A stretch of 64,000 nt of DNA from positions 1,944,005 through 2,008,004 of the forward strand of contig NZ_ATTH01000001.1 of the NCBI RefSeq assembly GCF_000419585.1, given 5' to 3'. The position numbers and the translations under genes are program-made. The notes under the pieces are model-generated. The model was not told the origin of the DNA. It made no database searches and was given only the letters and a program-made list of their open reading frames with translations. The stretch is from Salisaeta longa DSM 21114 (GTDB lineage: Bacteria; Bacteroidota; Rhodothermia; Rhodothermales; Salinibacteraceae). This document shows positions 8,565-16,812 of the stretch, one piece after another (the stretch's first letter is position 1; each line of letters begins with the position of its first letter).

Positions 8565-9236
8565 TTAGTCGAGCCACACGTAATCGAAGAGGAGCGTGGC
8601 GGCCGAGAGCGTGGCCCCCGCAAAGCCCACGAGCGTGAGCAGCTCGTCTTGCGCGCTGTTCCACCCCAGCCCCAGAAAGGCGCTGCGCGTAGCGGCCACG
8701 CCCGACAGCAGCAGCGGCACGAGCACCGGCAGCAGGAGCACGGGCAAGAGCGGGCCCCGGCGCGCCGCCCGCGCAATGAGCGCCGCCAGCAAGGTCGTAG
8801 CCCCCGACAGCCCCAGCGCGCCCAGCGCTAGCGTTACAGCCAGCAAGCCCACGTCCTGCACCGTCACATCAAAAAAGAGCACAAAGAGGCCGGTGGAAAG
8901 CACCGTGAGGCCGGCCACCAAAAGCAACGTAAACAGCAGTTTGCCCGCAAACACCATGCTGCCCCGGGTGTTGAGCTGCAGAAGCAGCGTCGTGCCGCCT
9001 TCCTCCTCGGCCACAAACGAGCGCCCCAGCCCCACCGACGCCGAGAACAAGATGACAACCCACAGCAGCGCCGCCTCGACGCGCGCACTGAGGTCCGTGG
9101 GGCCCACGCCAAAAAGCAGCAGCAGCAACGTAGCGCTCACAAACATGCCCAGCATGTTCAGGGCGTAGCGATTGCGGAGCTCCACCCGCATATCTTTCCG
9201 AAAAACGGCCCACGCGCCGCGCCACCATGCCTGCAT
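8565..9236 (-). CDS. ccmB: Heme exporter protein CcmB
   Basis: The 223-residue protein has six predicted membrane segments and the typical CcmB start, with an amphipathic VFRKDMRVELRNRYALNML stretch followed by hydrophobic helices. The conserved SVGLGRSFVAEEEGGT region is present near residue 70. CcmB is the membrane part of the CcmAB ABC transporter used in system I cytochrome c maturation. Its partners ccmA and ccmC are not next to it. It starts 9 bases after the stop of the hydrolase/OsmC gene, so it is expressed from the tatD operon. Confidence 0.88.
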   Translation of the reverse strand: MQAWWRGAWAVFRKDMRVELRNRYALNMLGMFVSATLLLLLFGVGPTDLSARVEAALLWVVILFSASVGLGRSFVAEEEGGTTLLLQLNTRGSMVFAGKLLFTLLLVAGLTVLSTGLFVLFFDVTVQDVGLLAVTLALGALGLSGATTLLAALIARAARRGPLLPVLLLPVLVPLLLSGVAATRSAFLGLGWNSAQDELLTLVGFAGATLSAATLLFDYVWLD

Positions 9237-9245
9237 AAGCGCCTG

Positions 9246-10472
9246 TTACTCGTCGATGAGATGCGAGACGACGTTGATTTCGCTGGTGAGCGTGCGGTGC
9301 ACCGGGCACTTGTTTGCAATCTCCAGCAGGCGCCCGCGTTGCTCGGCATCCAATGCGCCTTCCACCTGAATGGAGCGCGTGAGCCGGTCGATCTTGCCTT
9401 CCTCGGTCGCACACTCCTCACAATCCTCGGCGTGAATCTTTTCGTGCGTCACCGCCACCACGGCTTCCTCCAGCGGCCAGTCCTTGCGATCGGCATACAT
9501 GCGCAGCGTCATGGACGTGCACGTGCCCAGCGCGGCCGCCAGCAGGTCGTACGGCGTGGGGCCGGTATCGGTGCCGCCCACGGATTCCGGCTCGTCGGCC
9601 GTGAATCGATGCGCGCCGGCGACTACATCGGTGCGGAAGCCCTCGGCCGGGGTGCGAGCCACGATGTGGGTGCCGTGAGACGCGGCGTCCTCGCCGTCAC
9701 GATCCGACGTAGACGTGTCGATGTGGCGCGCGCCCCAGGCGGAAAGCACGCGGCCCACGAACGCGGCATCGGCCGGATCGGTGAGCAGATGCGAGGCCTG
9801 ATCGAGCGACACAAAACTTTTGGGATGCTTGGCCGCGTCGTAGATCATGCGGGCATTCTCGATGCCCACGGTTTGGTCGACCGGCGAATGAAAGAGCAGC
9901 AGGGGCCGGTCGAGCGTGCGCACCACGTCGTCGGTGGACTGCCGGGCGAGGTCGTCCAGAAATTTCTTCTTGATGGTGAACGGGCGGCCCGCGAGGGTCA
10001 CTTCCGCTGCGCCCTCTGCCGCGATGGTGTCCAATTCCTCCGTGAGCAGGTGTTTGATGTGCTCCGGATCGTAGGGCGCGCCAATAGTGGCCACCGCCTC
10101 AACGCTCGGAATCTGGTGTGCCGCGCGCAGCACCGCCGCGCCCCCCAGCGAGTGGCCAATGAGCAACTGCGGCGCCGCGTAGGCATCCGCGAGGAAGTCG
10201 GCCGCCGCCACGAGGTCTTCGATGTTGGACGAGAATGTGGTGTCGGCAAAGTCGCCCGCGCTCTCGCCCAGGCCCGTAAAGTCGAACCGCAGCACGGCGA
10301 AGCCCTCCTCCACGAGCGTCCGGCTGATGGCGCCAACGGCCTTCAGGTCTTTCGAGCAGGTGAAGCAGTGCGCAAAGAGCACCACCGCGCGGGGCGGCGC
10401 GGGCGGCCGGTCGAAGCGGGCGGCGAGGGACGTACCATCGGCGTTTGGAAACGTGACTTTCTCAAAGAGCAT
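9246..10472 (-). CDS. Alpha/beta hydrolase-OsmC fusion protein
   Basis: The 408-residue protein has an N-terminal alpha/beta hydrolase (residues 1-255) with the nucleophile elbow GHSLGG near 107 and an HLL histidine near 238. A C-terminal OsmC/Ohr-type domain follows (about 270-408). Both OsmC peroxidatic cysteines are present, in LGTCTSMTLRMYA and NKCPVHRTL. This fusion is a known arrangement; the OsmC half should reduce organic hydroperoxides, while the hydrolase substrate is unknown. An acidic CEECATEEG stretch adds two extra cysteines. The gene starts 3 bases after the tatD stop, so it is translationally linked to it. Confidence 0.88.
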   Translation of the reverse strand: MLFEKVTFPNADGTSLAARFDRPPAPPRAVVLFAHCFTCSKDLKAVGAISRTLVEEGFAVLRFDFTGLGESAGDFADTTFSSNIEDLVAAADFLADAYAAPQLLIGHSLGGAAVLRAAHQIPSVEAVATIGAPYDPEHIKHLLTEELDTIAAEGAAEVTLAGRPFTIKKKFLDDLARQSTDDVVRTLDRPLLLFHSPVDQTVGIENARMIYDAAKHPKSFVSLDQASHLLTDPADAAFVGRVLSAWGARHIDTSTSDRDGEDAASHGTHIVARTPAEGFRTDVVAGAHRFTADEPESVGGTDTGPTPYDLLAAALGTCTSMTLRMYADRKDWPLEEAVVAVTHEKIHAEDCEECATEEGKIDRLTRSIQVEGALDAEQRGRLLEIANKCPVHRTLTSEINVVSHLIDE

Positions 10473-10475
10473 AGG

Positions 10476-11255
10476 TCAGTTGAGATTGTAGATGCGGCGG
10501 GCATTGGCAGTCGTTACACGGGCCACGGTGTCGAGCGGTACATCTTTTAGCGCGGCCACGTGCTCCGCTACGTGTCGCACAAAGGCCGGTTCGTTACGCT
10601 GCCCGCGCTTGGGCTCGGGGGCCAGGTAGGGCGCATCGGTTTCCAGCACCAGATGCTCCAGCGGGATTTCACGCACATGGGCGCCCACGTCGCTGTTGGA
10701 GAAGGTGGCAATGCCGCCAATGCCCAGCATGAACCCCAGATCTGTGGCGCGCGCGGCCACATCGGGCGGATCTACAAAACAGTGCAGGATGCCACGCAGG
10801 CGCTCGGGATGGGCGTGCGCGGCGCGCTCTTCTTCCAGCAGGCGCAGCACATCGGCGGTGGCCTCGCGGTTGTGGATGATGAGCGGGAGGTCGGCCGTCA
10901 TGGCCAGGCGGATGTGGCGGCGAAAGAACTTGTGTTGCCGGTCATCGAACGAGCGGTCCCAGTAGTAGTCGAGGCCGCTCTCGCCCACCGCCACCACATG
11001 CGGGTCGTCGCACCACGCGCGCACCGCCGCAAAATCGTCGTCGGTGGCGGTTTCGGTTTCCGACGGGTGAAGCGCGGCCATCGCGTAGAGGCCCTCGTGG
11101 GCCCGCGACAGCTCCACCGCCTGCTCGATAGATGGCACGTCAATGGCGGGCTGCACGATGGTGTGCACCCCGGCCGCCCGGGCGCGTTCGAGCACCGCCG
11201 CGCGGTCGTCGTCGAAGCGATCGAGGTAAACGTGCGCGTGGGTATCGATGAGCAT
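10476..11255 (-). CDS. tatD: TatD-family metal-dependent DNase
   Basis: The 259-residue protein starts MLIDTHAHVYLDRFDDDR, the metal-binding HxH of TatD hydrolases. It also has GESGLDYYWD near residue 90, LPLIIHNREA near 125, LHCFVD near 155 and ETDAPYLAPEPKRG near 205, all family signatures. TatD proteins are cytoplasmic 3'-5' exonucleases linked to DNA repair and turnover. The ATG at 11255 fits the family start; a longer reading from 11276 adds seven unsupported residues. It is the first gene of a five-gene minus-strand operon running to 6888. Confidence 0.92.
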   Translation of the reverse strand: MLIDTHAHVYLDRFDDDRAAVLERARAAGVHTIVQPAIDVPSIEQAVELSRAHEGLYAMAALHPSETETATDDDFAAVRAWCDDPHVVAVGESGLDYYWDRSFDDRQHKFFRRHIRLAMTADLPLIIHNREATADVLRLLEEERAAHAHPERLRGILHCFVDPPDVAARATDLGFMLGIGGIATFSNSDVGAHVREIPLEHLVLETDAPYLAPEPKRGQRNEPAFVRHVAEHVAALKDVPLDTVARVTTANARRIYNLN

Positions 11256-11347
11256 AGCCGAAAAATGCGTGGACAAGGGCCGTGACGTTTGGAAAATGGC
11301 ACGCGGCTCCTTAAGTTACCAACTCACGACTGATTTTCATCGAATGC

Positions 11348-12634
11348 GTGTTTCCTGTGGTGGCTTTCGTTTCTCGTACTCGTGCCGCGCGCGCTGTGGG
11401 CGTTCTCGTGGGCCTGCTGCTGTGCCTCCGGCCGGCCGCGGCGCAACTGCCGGAGGGCGCACAACAGGTGCGCGTGCGGCTGCTGCACGGAGTGCGTGTG
11501 GAGCGCGTGGACGTGCAAGCCACCGGCGGCGACCTTACGGTGACGCTGCCCGACCTGTCCACCGATCCGCTATTGCGCATTGACGCTGGCGAGACGGCCA
11601 CCATCAGCCGGCGCGGGGGCGAGCTGGCGCTTGCCCATGGCGACCGGTGGATTTATGCCCGCGCACTCAAAATCTCGGGGGCAACGCTTTCGTTGACGCC
11701 CAGCGCAGGCGCGGCCCGCGCATATACCGGCGCGCTCTACATCACGCCCGAGGGCAACGCCCTGCAGCTCGTCAACGAAGTGCCGTTGCCCGACTACGTA
11801 GCGAGCGTGGTGGCCAGCGAGTATCCGTTTAAGGACGAAGCCGGCGCCCGCGCCATGGCGGTTGTGGCGCGCACCTACGCCCTGCGCGCCACGGGCAAGT
11901 TCAGCGGATCGTACGACCATGTGGACGGCACCGCCTCGCAGGTGTACAAGGGCGTGTCGGCCGTTACGGCGACGGCGCGCGACGCCGCCCAGGACACCCG
12001 CGGCGAGGTGGTCACCTACGATGGCGAACTCATCGCAGCGGTCTATTTTTCGTCCAGCGGCGGCCACACGGCCGACAACGAGGACGTGTGGGATGCCGAC
12101 GAAGTGCTCCCGTACCTGCGCGGGCGGCCCGACCCGTACGATAAGCCGTCGCCGCATCATCGGTGGACGGCCCGCGTGTCGCGTCCGGCCGTGCTGCGCG
12201 CCCTCTCGGCCCACTACAACATCGACGTGCAGGGCTTTTACCTGGGCGACCGCAGCGAGGACGGACGGCTCATGTTCTTCAAACTGCTCAAGCCCAATGG
12301 GCAAACGACCCGCGTGCAGGCCAACGACTTTCGCCTGGCGGTAAACAACGGCGTCTCGGGCGCGCCGCTCAAGAGCACGTGGTTCGATGCCCGCCGCAGC
12401 GGCGACACGTACGTCATTGAGGGCCGCGGCTACGGCCACGGCGTGGGCCTCGCGCAGTGGGGCGCGCACGTCATGGCGCAGCGCGGCCACTCGTACCGCG
12501 AGATCCTAACCTTCTACTACGACGGTGTCTCTATCACCACGTTAGAGAACGTGCCGCAGGCCCCGGTGGCCAACGCCCCGAAGCCCCTGGCCGATCGCCC
12601 CACCGAGGAGACGCGCCGCCGCATTGGCTGGTAG
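11348..12634 (+). CDS. SpoIID/LytB domain protein, exported
   Basis: The 428-residue protein has an N-terminal hydrophobic segment (about residues 14-32, ending AAAQ). The SpoIID domain follows: NEVPLPDYVASVVASEYPF, AMAVVARTYALR, YFSSSGGHTADNEDVW and GRGYGHGVGLAQWGA. SpoIID proteins are peptidoglycan lytic transglycosylases that act on stem-peptide-free glycans; in non-sporulating Bacteroidota they are exported cell-wall enzymes of uncertain role. The in-frame start is GTG at 11348 (or GTG at 11357); an ATG at 11344 is out of frame. The C-terminal tail is proline-rich. Confidence 0.88.
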   Translation: MFPVVAFVSRTRAARAVGVLVGLLLCLRPAAAQLPEGAQQVRVRLLHGVRVERVDVQATGGDLTVTLPDLSTDPLLRIDAGETATISRRGGELALAHGDRWIYARALKISGATLSLTPSAGAARAYTGALYITPEGNALQLVNEVPLPDYVASVVASEYPFKDEAGARAMAVVARTYALRATGKFSGSYDHVDGTASQVYKGVSAVTATARDAAQDTRGEVVTYDGELIAAVYFSSSGGHTADNEDVWDADEVLPYLRGRPDPYDKPSPHHRWTARVSRPAVLRALSAHYNIDVQGFYLGDRSEDGRLMFFKLLKPNGQTTRVQANDFRLAVNNGVSGAPLKSTWFDARRSGDTYVIEGRGYGHGVGLAQWGAHVMAQRGHSYREILTFYYDGVSITTLENVPQAPVANAPKPLADRPTEETRRRIGW

Positions 12635-12660
12635 CAAGTCGACAGCATGCTGAACCGCCG

Positions 12661-13464
12661 TCACGGCGTGGTGGCGTAGGCGGCATAGTGCGGCGCCAGG
12701 GGACGCAGGTGCTCCGGGTGTACCGCCTCGATGAGCGCGCGCGCCACGATTTCTGTCGGATCGATGAGCGGCAGGTCCAACTCTCCTACCAGCGGAGCCA
12801 GCGGCAGCTCGGTGCAGCCCAGCACCACCGCATCGGCGCCTTTCTCGCGGAGATGATCGATGGCGTAGAGCAGCTGCTTGCGCGCCTTGGGCGTCACCGG
12901 ATTGCTGTGCGCCTTCAGGCCGTACGTTTCGTCGAAGATCGTTTGGTTCACGACCTCTTTTTGGATGGCCGTGTCGGGCGTTACCACCTCGAAGCCCGCG
13001 GCTTCCATCGGGCGGCGGTGCAGGCCCAGCTCGTACACCGCAAGCGTGGAGAGCGTCCCCACACAGCCGATGTCGGGCAGGTGCGTTTGCATAAAGCGCA
13101 CCGTCTCGTCGATCATGTGCAGCATGCGAATGGAATGGCCCGTGCGCGCAACCTCCTCGCACATCACGTCGAAGATCGCCGGGGCATGCGCCGTGTTGCA
13201 TGGCACGGCCCCCACCACGGCACCCACACGGTCGAGCTGGCGCGCAATGGCGGCCATGGCGTACGCCGGATTTTCGTCGGTTTGCCCAAACAGGAAGGTG
13301 CTTCGGTCAATGATGCGCTCCGGGTACGAGAGCAGGGCCACCGGCAGGTGCTCCTGGTCGATGCGGGCGTCGGTCTGATCGAAAATCTTGCGAACCAGGT
13401 CGAGGCCTGCGTGCGGCCCCATGCCGCCAAGCACGCCAATGACTTCCTTCGTGGGCTGCGCCAT
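12661..13464 (-). CDS. Aspartate/glutamate racemase family protein
   Basis: The 267-residue protein begins MAQPTKEVIGVLGGMGPHAG, the usual start of Asp/Glu racemases. The two catalytic cysteines sit in VPCNTAHAP (about residue 83) and LGCTELPL (about residue 196). These enzymes interconvert L and D amino acids without cofactor; D-aspartate or D-glutamate for the cell wall is the likely product, but specificity cannot be read from sequence. The ATG at 13464 is preferred over a longer upstream reading that lacks similarity. It is convergent with the SpoIID gene and divergent from tRNA-Gln. Confidence 0.87.
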   Translation of the reverse strand: MAQPTKEVIGVLGGMGPHAGLDLVRKIFDQTDARIDQEHLPVALLSYPERIIDRSTFLFGQTDENPAYAMAAIARQLDRVGAVVGAVPCNTAHAPAIFDVMCEEVARTGHSIRMLHMIDETVRFMQTHLPDIGCVGTLSTLAVYELGLHRRPMEAAGFEVVTPDTAIQKEVVNQTIFDETYGLKAHSNPVTPKARKQLLYAIDHLREKGADAVVLGCTELPLAPLVGELDLPLIDPTEIVARALIEAVHPEHLRPLAPHYAAYATTP

Positions 13465-13653
13465 AAAACGAATGCCGTTAGGTTGAACATCGAACGGTCG
13501 TGCAACGGAGCGACCCAAACGGATGATTCGGCCCGCGGCGCAATGTAAATCCTTGGCGAAACCAGCGCGGTTCACCGAATTTCATGAACTCGGAGGCGCG
13601 CCTGCGGTTGACAGCGTCGCGTGCTTTTGCTACCGTATAGCAGCATTCCATAC

Positions 13654-13727
13654 TGCCCGGTCGTCTAATGGCAGGACAGCGGCCTTTGGAGCCGTCAGTG
13701 GTGGTTCGAATCCACCCCGGGCAGCCA
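13654..13727 (+). tRNA. tRNA-Gln (anticodon TTG)
   Basis: The 74-base gene starts TGCCCGG, which pairs with CCGGGCA at 13717-13723, followed by discriminator G and an encoded CCA. The anticodon stem GCGGC/GCCGT brackets the loop CTTTGGA, giving anticodon TTG (Gln). The D-arm and GTTCGAATC T-loop are normal. The window also encodes a glutaminyl-tRNA synthetase, so this tRNA is charged directly. Confidence 0.97.
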
Positions 13728-13739
13728 ACTGCGTTTCGC

Positions 13740-13776
13740 ATCCTGTGTCTCTCCCATCGAGGCACAGGATTTTTTT
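13740..13776 (+). terminator. Intrinsic terminator after tRNA-Gln
   Basis: TCCTGTGTCTC pairs with GAGGCACAGGA over 11 base pairs with one G-T wobble and a short loop. It is followed at once by seven T bases. This is a textbook rho-independent terminator, isolating the tRNA from the downstream prs gene. Confidence 0.88.
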
Positions 13777-13813
13777 CGGCCCACGCTCTCTTGTGCCCAC
13801 GCCCCCAGCCTCC

Positions 13814-14758
13814 ATGCCTGCTTCCTCCGACAGCCGCGTTGTCATCTTCGGGGGCCGCTCGAACCCGGCGCTCGCCCGCCGCATCGCGGCCTCGTATGGC
13901 ACCTCCCTCGGCGACGTGACGATCCGCGAATTTGCCGACGGCGAGATCTATGTGAGCTACGGCGAGTCGATTCGCGGCGCGGATGTCTTCATCATACAGA
14001 GCACCCATCCGCACGCCGACAACTGGATGGAGCTGCTCCTTATGATTGACGCGGCCAAGCGGGCCTCCGCGCGGCAGGTGACGGCCGTCATTCCGTACTT
14101 TGGCTATGCCCGCCAGGAGCGGAAAGACCAGCCGCGCGTGTCGATTGCGGCCAAGCTGATGGCCAACATGCTCACCACCGCGGGCGCCGACCGCGTGCTG
14201 ACGATGGAGCTGCATGCCCCGCCCATCCAGGGCTTTTTTGATGTGCCGGTCGACCACCTGTACGGCTCGGGCGTGCTCATCGATCATGTGCGCGCCTACG
14301 AGCTGGAAAACTTCGTGGTGGTTGCGCCCGATGTGGGCGCCCTCAAGATGGCGCGGGCCTACGCGCAGAAGCTGAACGCGAACATTGCGCTGATTGACAA
14401 GCGCCGCCCGCGCCAAAACGAGGCGCGCGTCATGAACATCATTGGCGACGTCGAGGGCATGAACGTCATGCTGATCGACGACATCGTGGACACGGCGGGC
14501 ACGCTCACCCGCGCCGCCACCGCCCTCCGCGAAGCCGGCGCCCTCGACATCATGGCCGCCTGCACGCACGCGCTCCTCTCGGGGCCGGCCTACGAGCGCA
14601 TCGAAGCCTCGCCGTTAGAGCGCCTCATCATCACCGACACCATTCCGCTGAAGCGCCCGTCCGACAGCATCGAAGTGGTTTCGGTGGCCGGCCTGTTTGC
14701 CAAAGCCATTCGCCACATCTACACCAACCAGTCGGTGTCCACCCTTTTCAAGGATTAA
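13814..14758 (+). CDS. prs: Ribose-phosphate pyrophosphokinase
   Basis: The 314-residue enzyme makes PRPP from ribose 5-phosphate and ATP for nucleotide, histidine and NAD synthesis. Visible motifs are FADGEIYVSYGESIRG (ribose-5-phosphate site), PYFGYARQERKD (catalytic loop), APDVGALKMARAYA and the PRPP-binding loop VMLIDDIVDTAGTLT near residue 218. The length matches the family, and the ATG at 13814 gives the usual short N-terminus before SRVVIFGGRSNPALA. It is followed 124 bases later by rplY, a pairing seen in many bacteria. Confidence 0.96.
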   Translation: MPASSDSRVVIFGGRSNPALARRIAASYGTSLGDVTIREFADGEIYVSYGESIRGADVFIIQSTHPHADNWMELLLMIDAAKRASARQVTAVIPYFGYARQERKDQPRVSIAAKLMANMLTTAGADRVLTMELHAPPIQGFFDVPVDHLYGSGVLIDHVRAYELENFVVVAPDVGALKMARAYAQKLNANIALIDKRRPRQNEARVMNIIGDVEGMNVMLIDDIVDTAGTLTRAATALREAGALDIMAACTHALLSGPAYERIEASPLERLIITDTIPLKRPSDSIEVVSVAGLFAKAIRHIYTNQSVSTLFKD

Positions 14759-14882
14759 CGCAGGCCTCACGTCGCCGCAGGAACTCCACCGCGGCGGTGT
14801 GCCTACGAACTGTTCTGACAACCGGCCGCGCCTCGGCCACCCGACGTGCTGTGCACCAACGATTGAACCGAACCGTTTCATC

Positions 14883-15548
14883 ATGGAAGCCATAACCCTC
14901 GAAGCCCAACCGCGCGAAACCGGCAAGAAGGCCACGCAAGCGGTCCGCAAGAACGACCACGTCCCCTGCATCCTCTACGGTTCGGATACGGACCCGGTGC
15001 CCTTCCAGGTGCCCACGGTGCAGATGGAGAAGTTGCTCTACCGCCGCACGTCGAACGTGGTGGAAGTGAGCGTAGACGGCCAAGCGTGGAACTGCATCCT
15101 CAAGGACTACGACCTGCATCCGGTTACCGACCACCCGCAGCACGTCGACTTTCAAGTGCTCCGCGAGGGCCACAAGATTACGCTCACGGTGCCCATCCGC
15201 TACCAGGGCATTCCGGAGGGCCAGAAGAACGGCGGCGATACGCAATTTATCGTGCGTGAGGTCACCATCTCGTGCCTGCCGTCGAACATCCCGACGGCCA
15301 TTGAGATCGACATCTCGCACCTTGCCATTGGCGACTCCATCCACGTCTACGACCTGGACAAGGAGTTCGACTACAAGATGGCGGACGGCCAGACCCTCGT
15401 AACCGTTGTGGCGCCGCACATCGAAACGACCACCACCGAGGCGGCCGAAGAGGAGGAGCTCGAAGAAGGCGAAGAGCTGCCCGAAGGCGAAGAGGGCGAA
15501 GAGCTGCCCGAAGGCGAGGAAGGCGAAGCGGGAACCGAAGAAGCCTAG
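14883..15548 (+). CDS. rplY: 50S ribosomal protein L25 (CTC type)
   Basis: The 221-residue protein has the N-terminal 5S rRNA-binding L25 domain (residues 1-95; GKKATQAVRKNDHVPCILYG) and the TL5/CTC beta domain (about 100-185). It ends in a very acidic tail of about 30 residues made of E and G. The tail contains a perfect-looking nine-residue tandem repeat GEELPEGEE, encoded by a 27-base DNA repeat. Acidic tails on L25 occur in several phyla but this one is strongly enriched, in line with a halophilic proteome. The ATG at 14883 matches the family start. It is followed by a strong terminator. Confidence 0.95.
   Translation: MEAITLEAQPRETGKKATQAVRKNDHVPCILYGSDTDPVPFQVPTVQMEKLLYRRTSNVVEVSVDGQAWNCILKDYDLHPVTDHPQHVDFQVLREGHKITLTVPIRYQGIPEGQKNGGDTQFIVREVTISCLPSNIPTAIEIDISHLAIGDSIHVYDLDKEFDYKMADGQTLVTVVAPHIETTTTEAAEEEELEEGEELPEGEEGEELPEGEEGEAGTEEA
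15468..15521 (+). repeat. 27-bp tandem repeat in the rplY acidic tail
   Basis: Two adjacent copies of a 27-base unit beginning GGCGAAGAGCTGCCCGAAGG start at 15468 and 15495. Each encodes GEELPEGEE. The copies differ by only one or two bases, which suggests recent in-frame duplication. Confidence 0.85.
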
Positions 15549-15575
15549 AAACTGCAACATCCAACAGATCCCGCG

Positions 15576-15612
15576 AAGCGGCCGCTCTGCCTATCGGAGC
15601 GGCCGCTTTGTT
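15576..15612. terminator. Bidirectional terminator between rplY and the HemW-like gene
   Basis: AAGCGGCCGCTC (15576-15587) and GAGCGGCCGCTT (15597-15608) form a perfect 12-bp stem with a nine-base loop, followed by TTGTT. It sits between two convergent genes and can serve both. Confidence 0.82.
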
Positions 15613-15629
15613 ATGGTGGATACGCAGCG

Positions 15630-16778
15630 TTACGCCTCAACCGACGCCGTCACCCCACGCAGCAGGCGCTCGGCAATGCCATCGGCCACGAGCCGCCCAT
15701 CGGGCGTGAGACGCACACAAGGAGCCGACGGATCGAGCGGTTCGATGAGGTCACCCGCCACCAGCTGATCGAGCAGGTGCGGATGCGTGGCCTGAAGGTC
15801 TACGCCGTAGCGCTCGCGGAGCACGCGCAGGTCGAGCCCCTCCAGCGTCCGCAGGCGCAGCAGCATGTACTCCTCGGCGCGCGCCGTGCGCGGAACCACC
15901 TCCCGAAACGAGATGGGCGCGTACGGCTCCCCGAGCAGCCGGCAGTACTCGTCAACATCCTGGACGTTGGCCCACCGGCGCGCCGGTTGCTCGTCGGTTT
16001 GCGCGGGCCACCAAAATGAATGCGCCGACGGCCCCACGCCGAGGTAGCTGCCGTGCGCGTAGTAATTCTCCTGATGCAACGAGCGGTGCCCGTCGCGGGC
16101 AAAGTGCGTGAGCTCGTACGGCGCATAGCCCTCGTCGTCCAAGAAGCGCATGGCATACGACAGGCGTTTGCCGTGCCGCACCGGGTCGTCCTCGGGCTCG
16201 GGGTTCCACTCGATCAGCGCCACGTGCGGCACGTGCATGCGGCGGACGTGGTTGAGGTTACCCTTCCAGTAATCGCTCGACTGCTCCCGCCATCCAAAGA
16301 GCAGGTCAACCGAAAGCGTTTCGAAGCCGGCTTGCTCGGCATGGTGCACCGCGTCTTGCGCCTGTGCGGCCGAATGCTCGGCCTGCAGGGCCGCGAGGTC
16401 GTCGGCAAAGAACGAGAGCACCGACAGGCTCACGCGGTCGAACCCCAGGCCGTGCACCGCCTGCAGGTAGTCGAGCGACGCATCGGCCGGATGGACCTCC
16501 AGCGTGGCCTCTTGGATGAGCGACGCATCGAACACATCGAGCACGGTGGTTACCAGCGCGCGCATCGCGGGGACCGGCAGCAGCGACGCCCGAGCGCCTC
16601 CCACGTACAACGACTTCACCGGCGCCTCGTCGTGATAGCGGGCCGCGTAAATTTCCAGCTCCCGCGTCACCGCCTCCACGTATGCATCAAAGGCGGTCGC
16701 GTCGGTCGGCACCTGATAGCTCTCGTCGTACGGGGCACGCGTACGACAAAACGGGACATGGATATACAGGCCGGCCAC
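15630..16778 (-). CDS. HemW-like radical SAM paralog lacking cluster cysteines
   Basis: The 382-residue protein is full length for HemW (heme chaperone, formerly called oxygen-independent coproporphyrinogen oxidase). It keeps the HemW frame: YIHVPFC at the start, LEVHPADAS, GFDRVSLSVLSF, SVDLLFGW, LGVGPSAHSFWW and a C-terminal HemW domain. However, the radical SAM CxxxCxxC motif reads C11, A15, D18, so two of three cluster ligands are missing. The SAM-binding GGGTPS loop also reads GGARAS (60-65). It cannot carry the normal 4Fe-4S cluster and so is probably not a radical SAM enzyme; heme binding or another role is possible. The reading frame is intact, so it is not an obvious pseudogene. Confidence 0.8.
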   Translation of the reverse strand: MAGLYIHVPFCRTRAPYDESYQVPTDATAFDAYVEAVTRELEIYAARYHDEAPVKSLYVGGARASLLPVPAMRALVTTVLDVFDASLIQEATLEVHPADASLDYLQAVHGLGFDRVSLSVLSFFADDLAALQAEHSAAQAQDAVHHAEQAGFETLSVDLLFGWREQSSDYWKGNLNHVRRMHVPHVALIEWNPEPEDDPVRHGKRLSYAMRFLDDEGYAPYELTHFARDGHRSLHQENYYAHGSYLGVGPSAHSFWWPAQTDEQPARRWANVQDVDEYCRLLGEPYAPISFREVVPRTARAEEYMLLRLRTLEGLDLRVLRERYGVDLQATHPHLLDQLVAGDLIEPLDPSAPCVRLTPDGRLVADGIAERLLRGVTASVEA

Positions 16779-16812
16779 AGCAACAAGCTACGATGGGAAA
16801 CGAACGGCGCAC

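Noticed and set aside
9261-10550. Plus-strand frame of 429 codons opposite the hydrolase/OsmC gene
   Set aside because: Antisense shadow; the minus frame has both OsmC cysteines and the hydrolase nucleophile.
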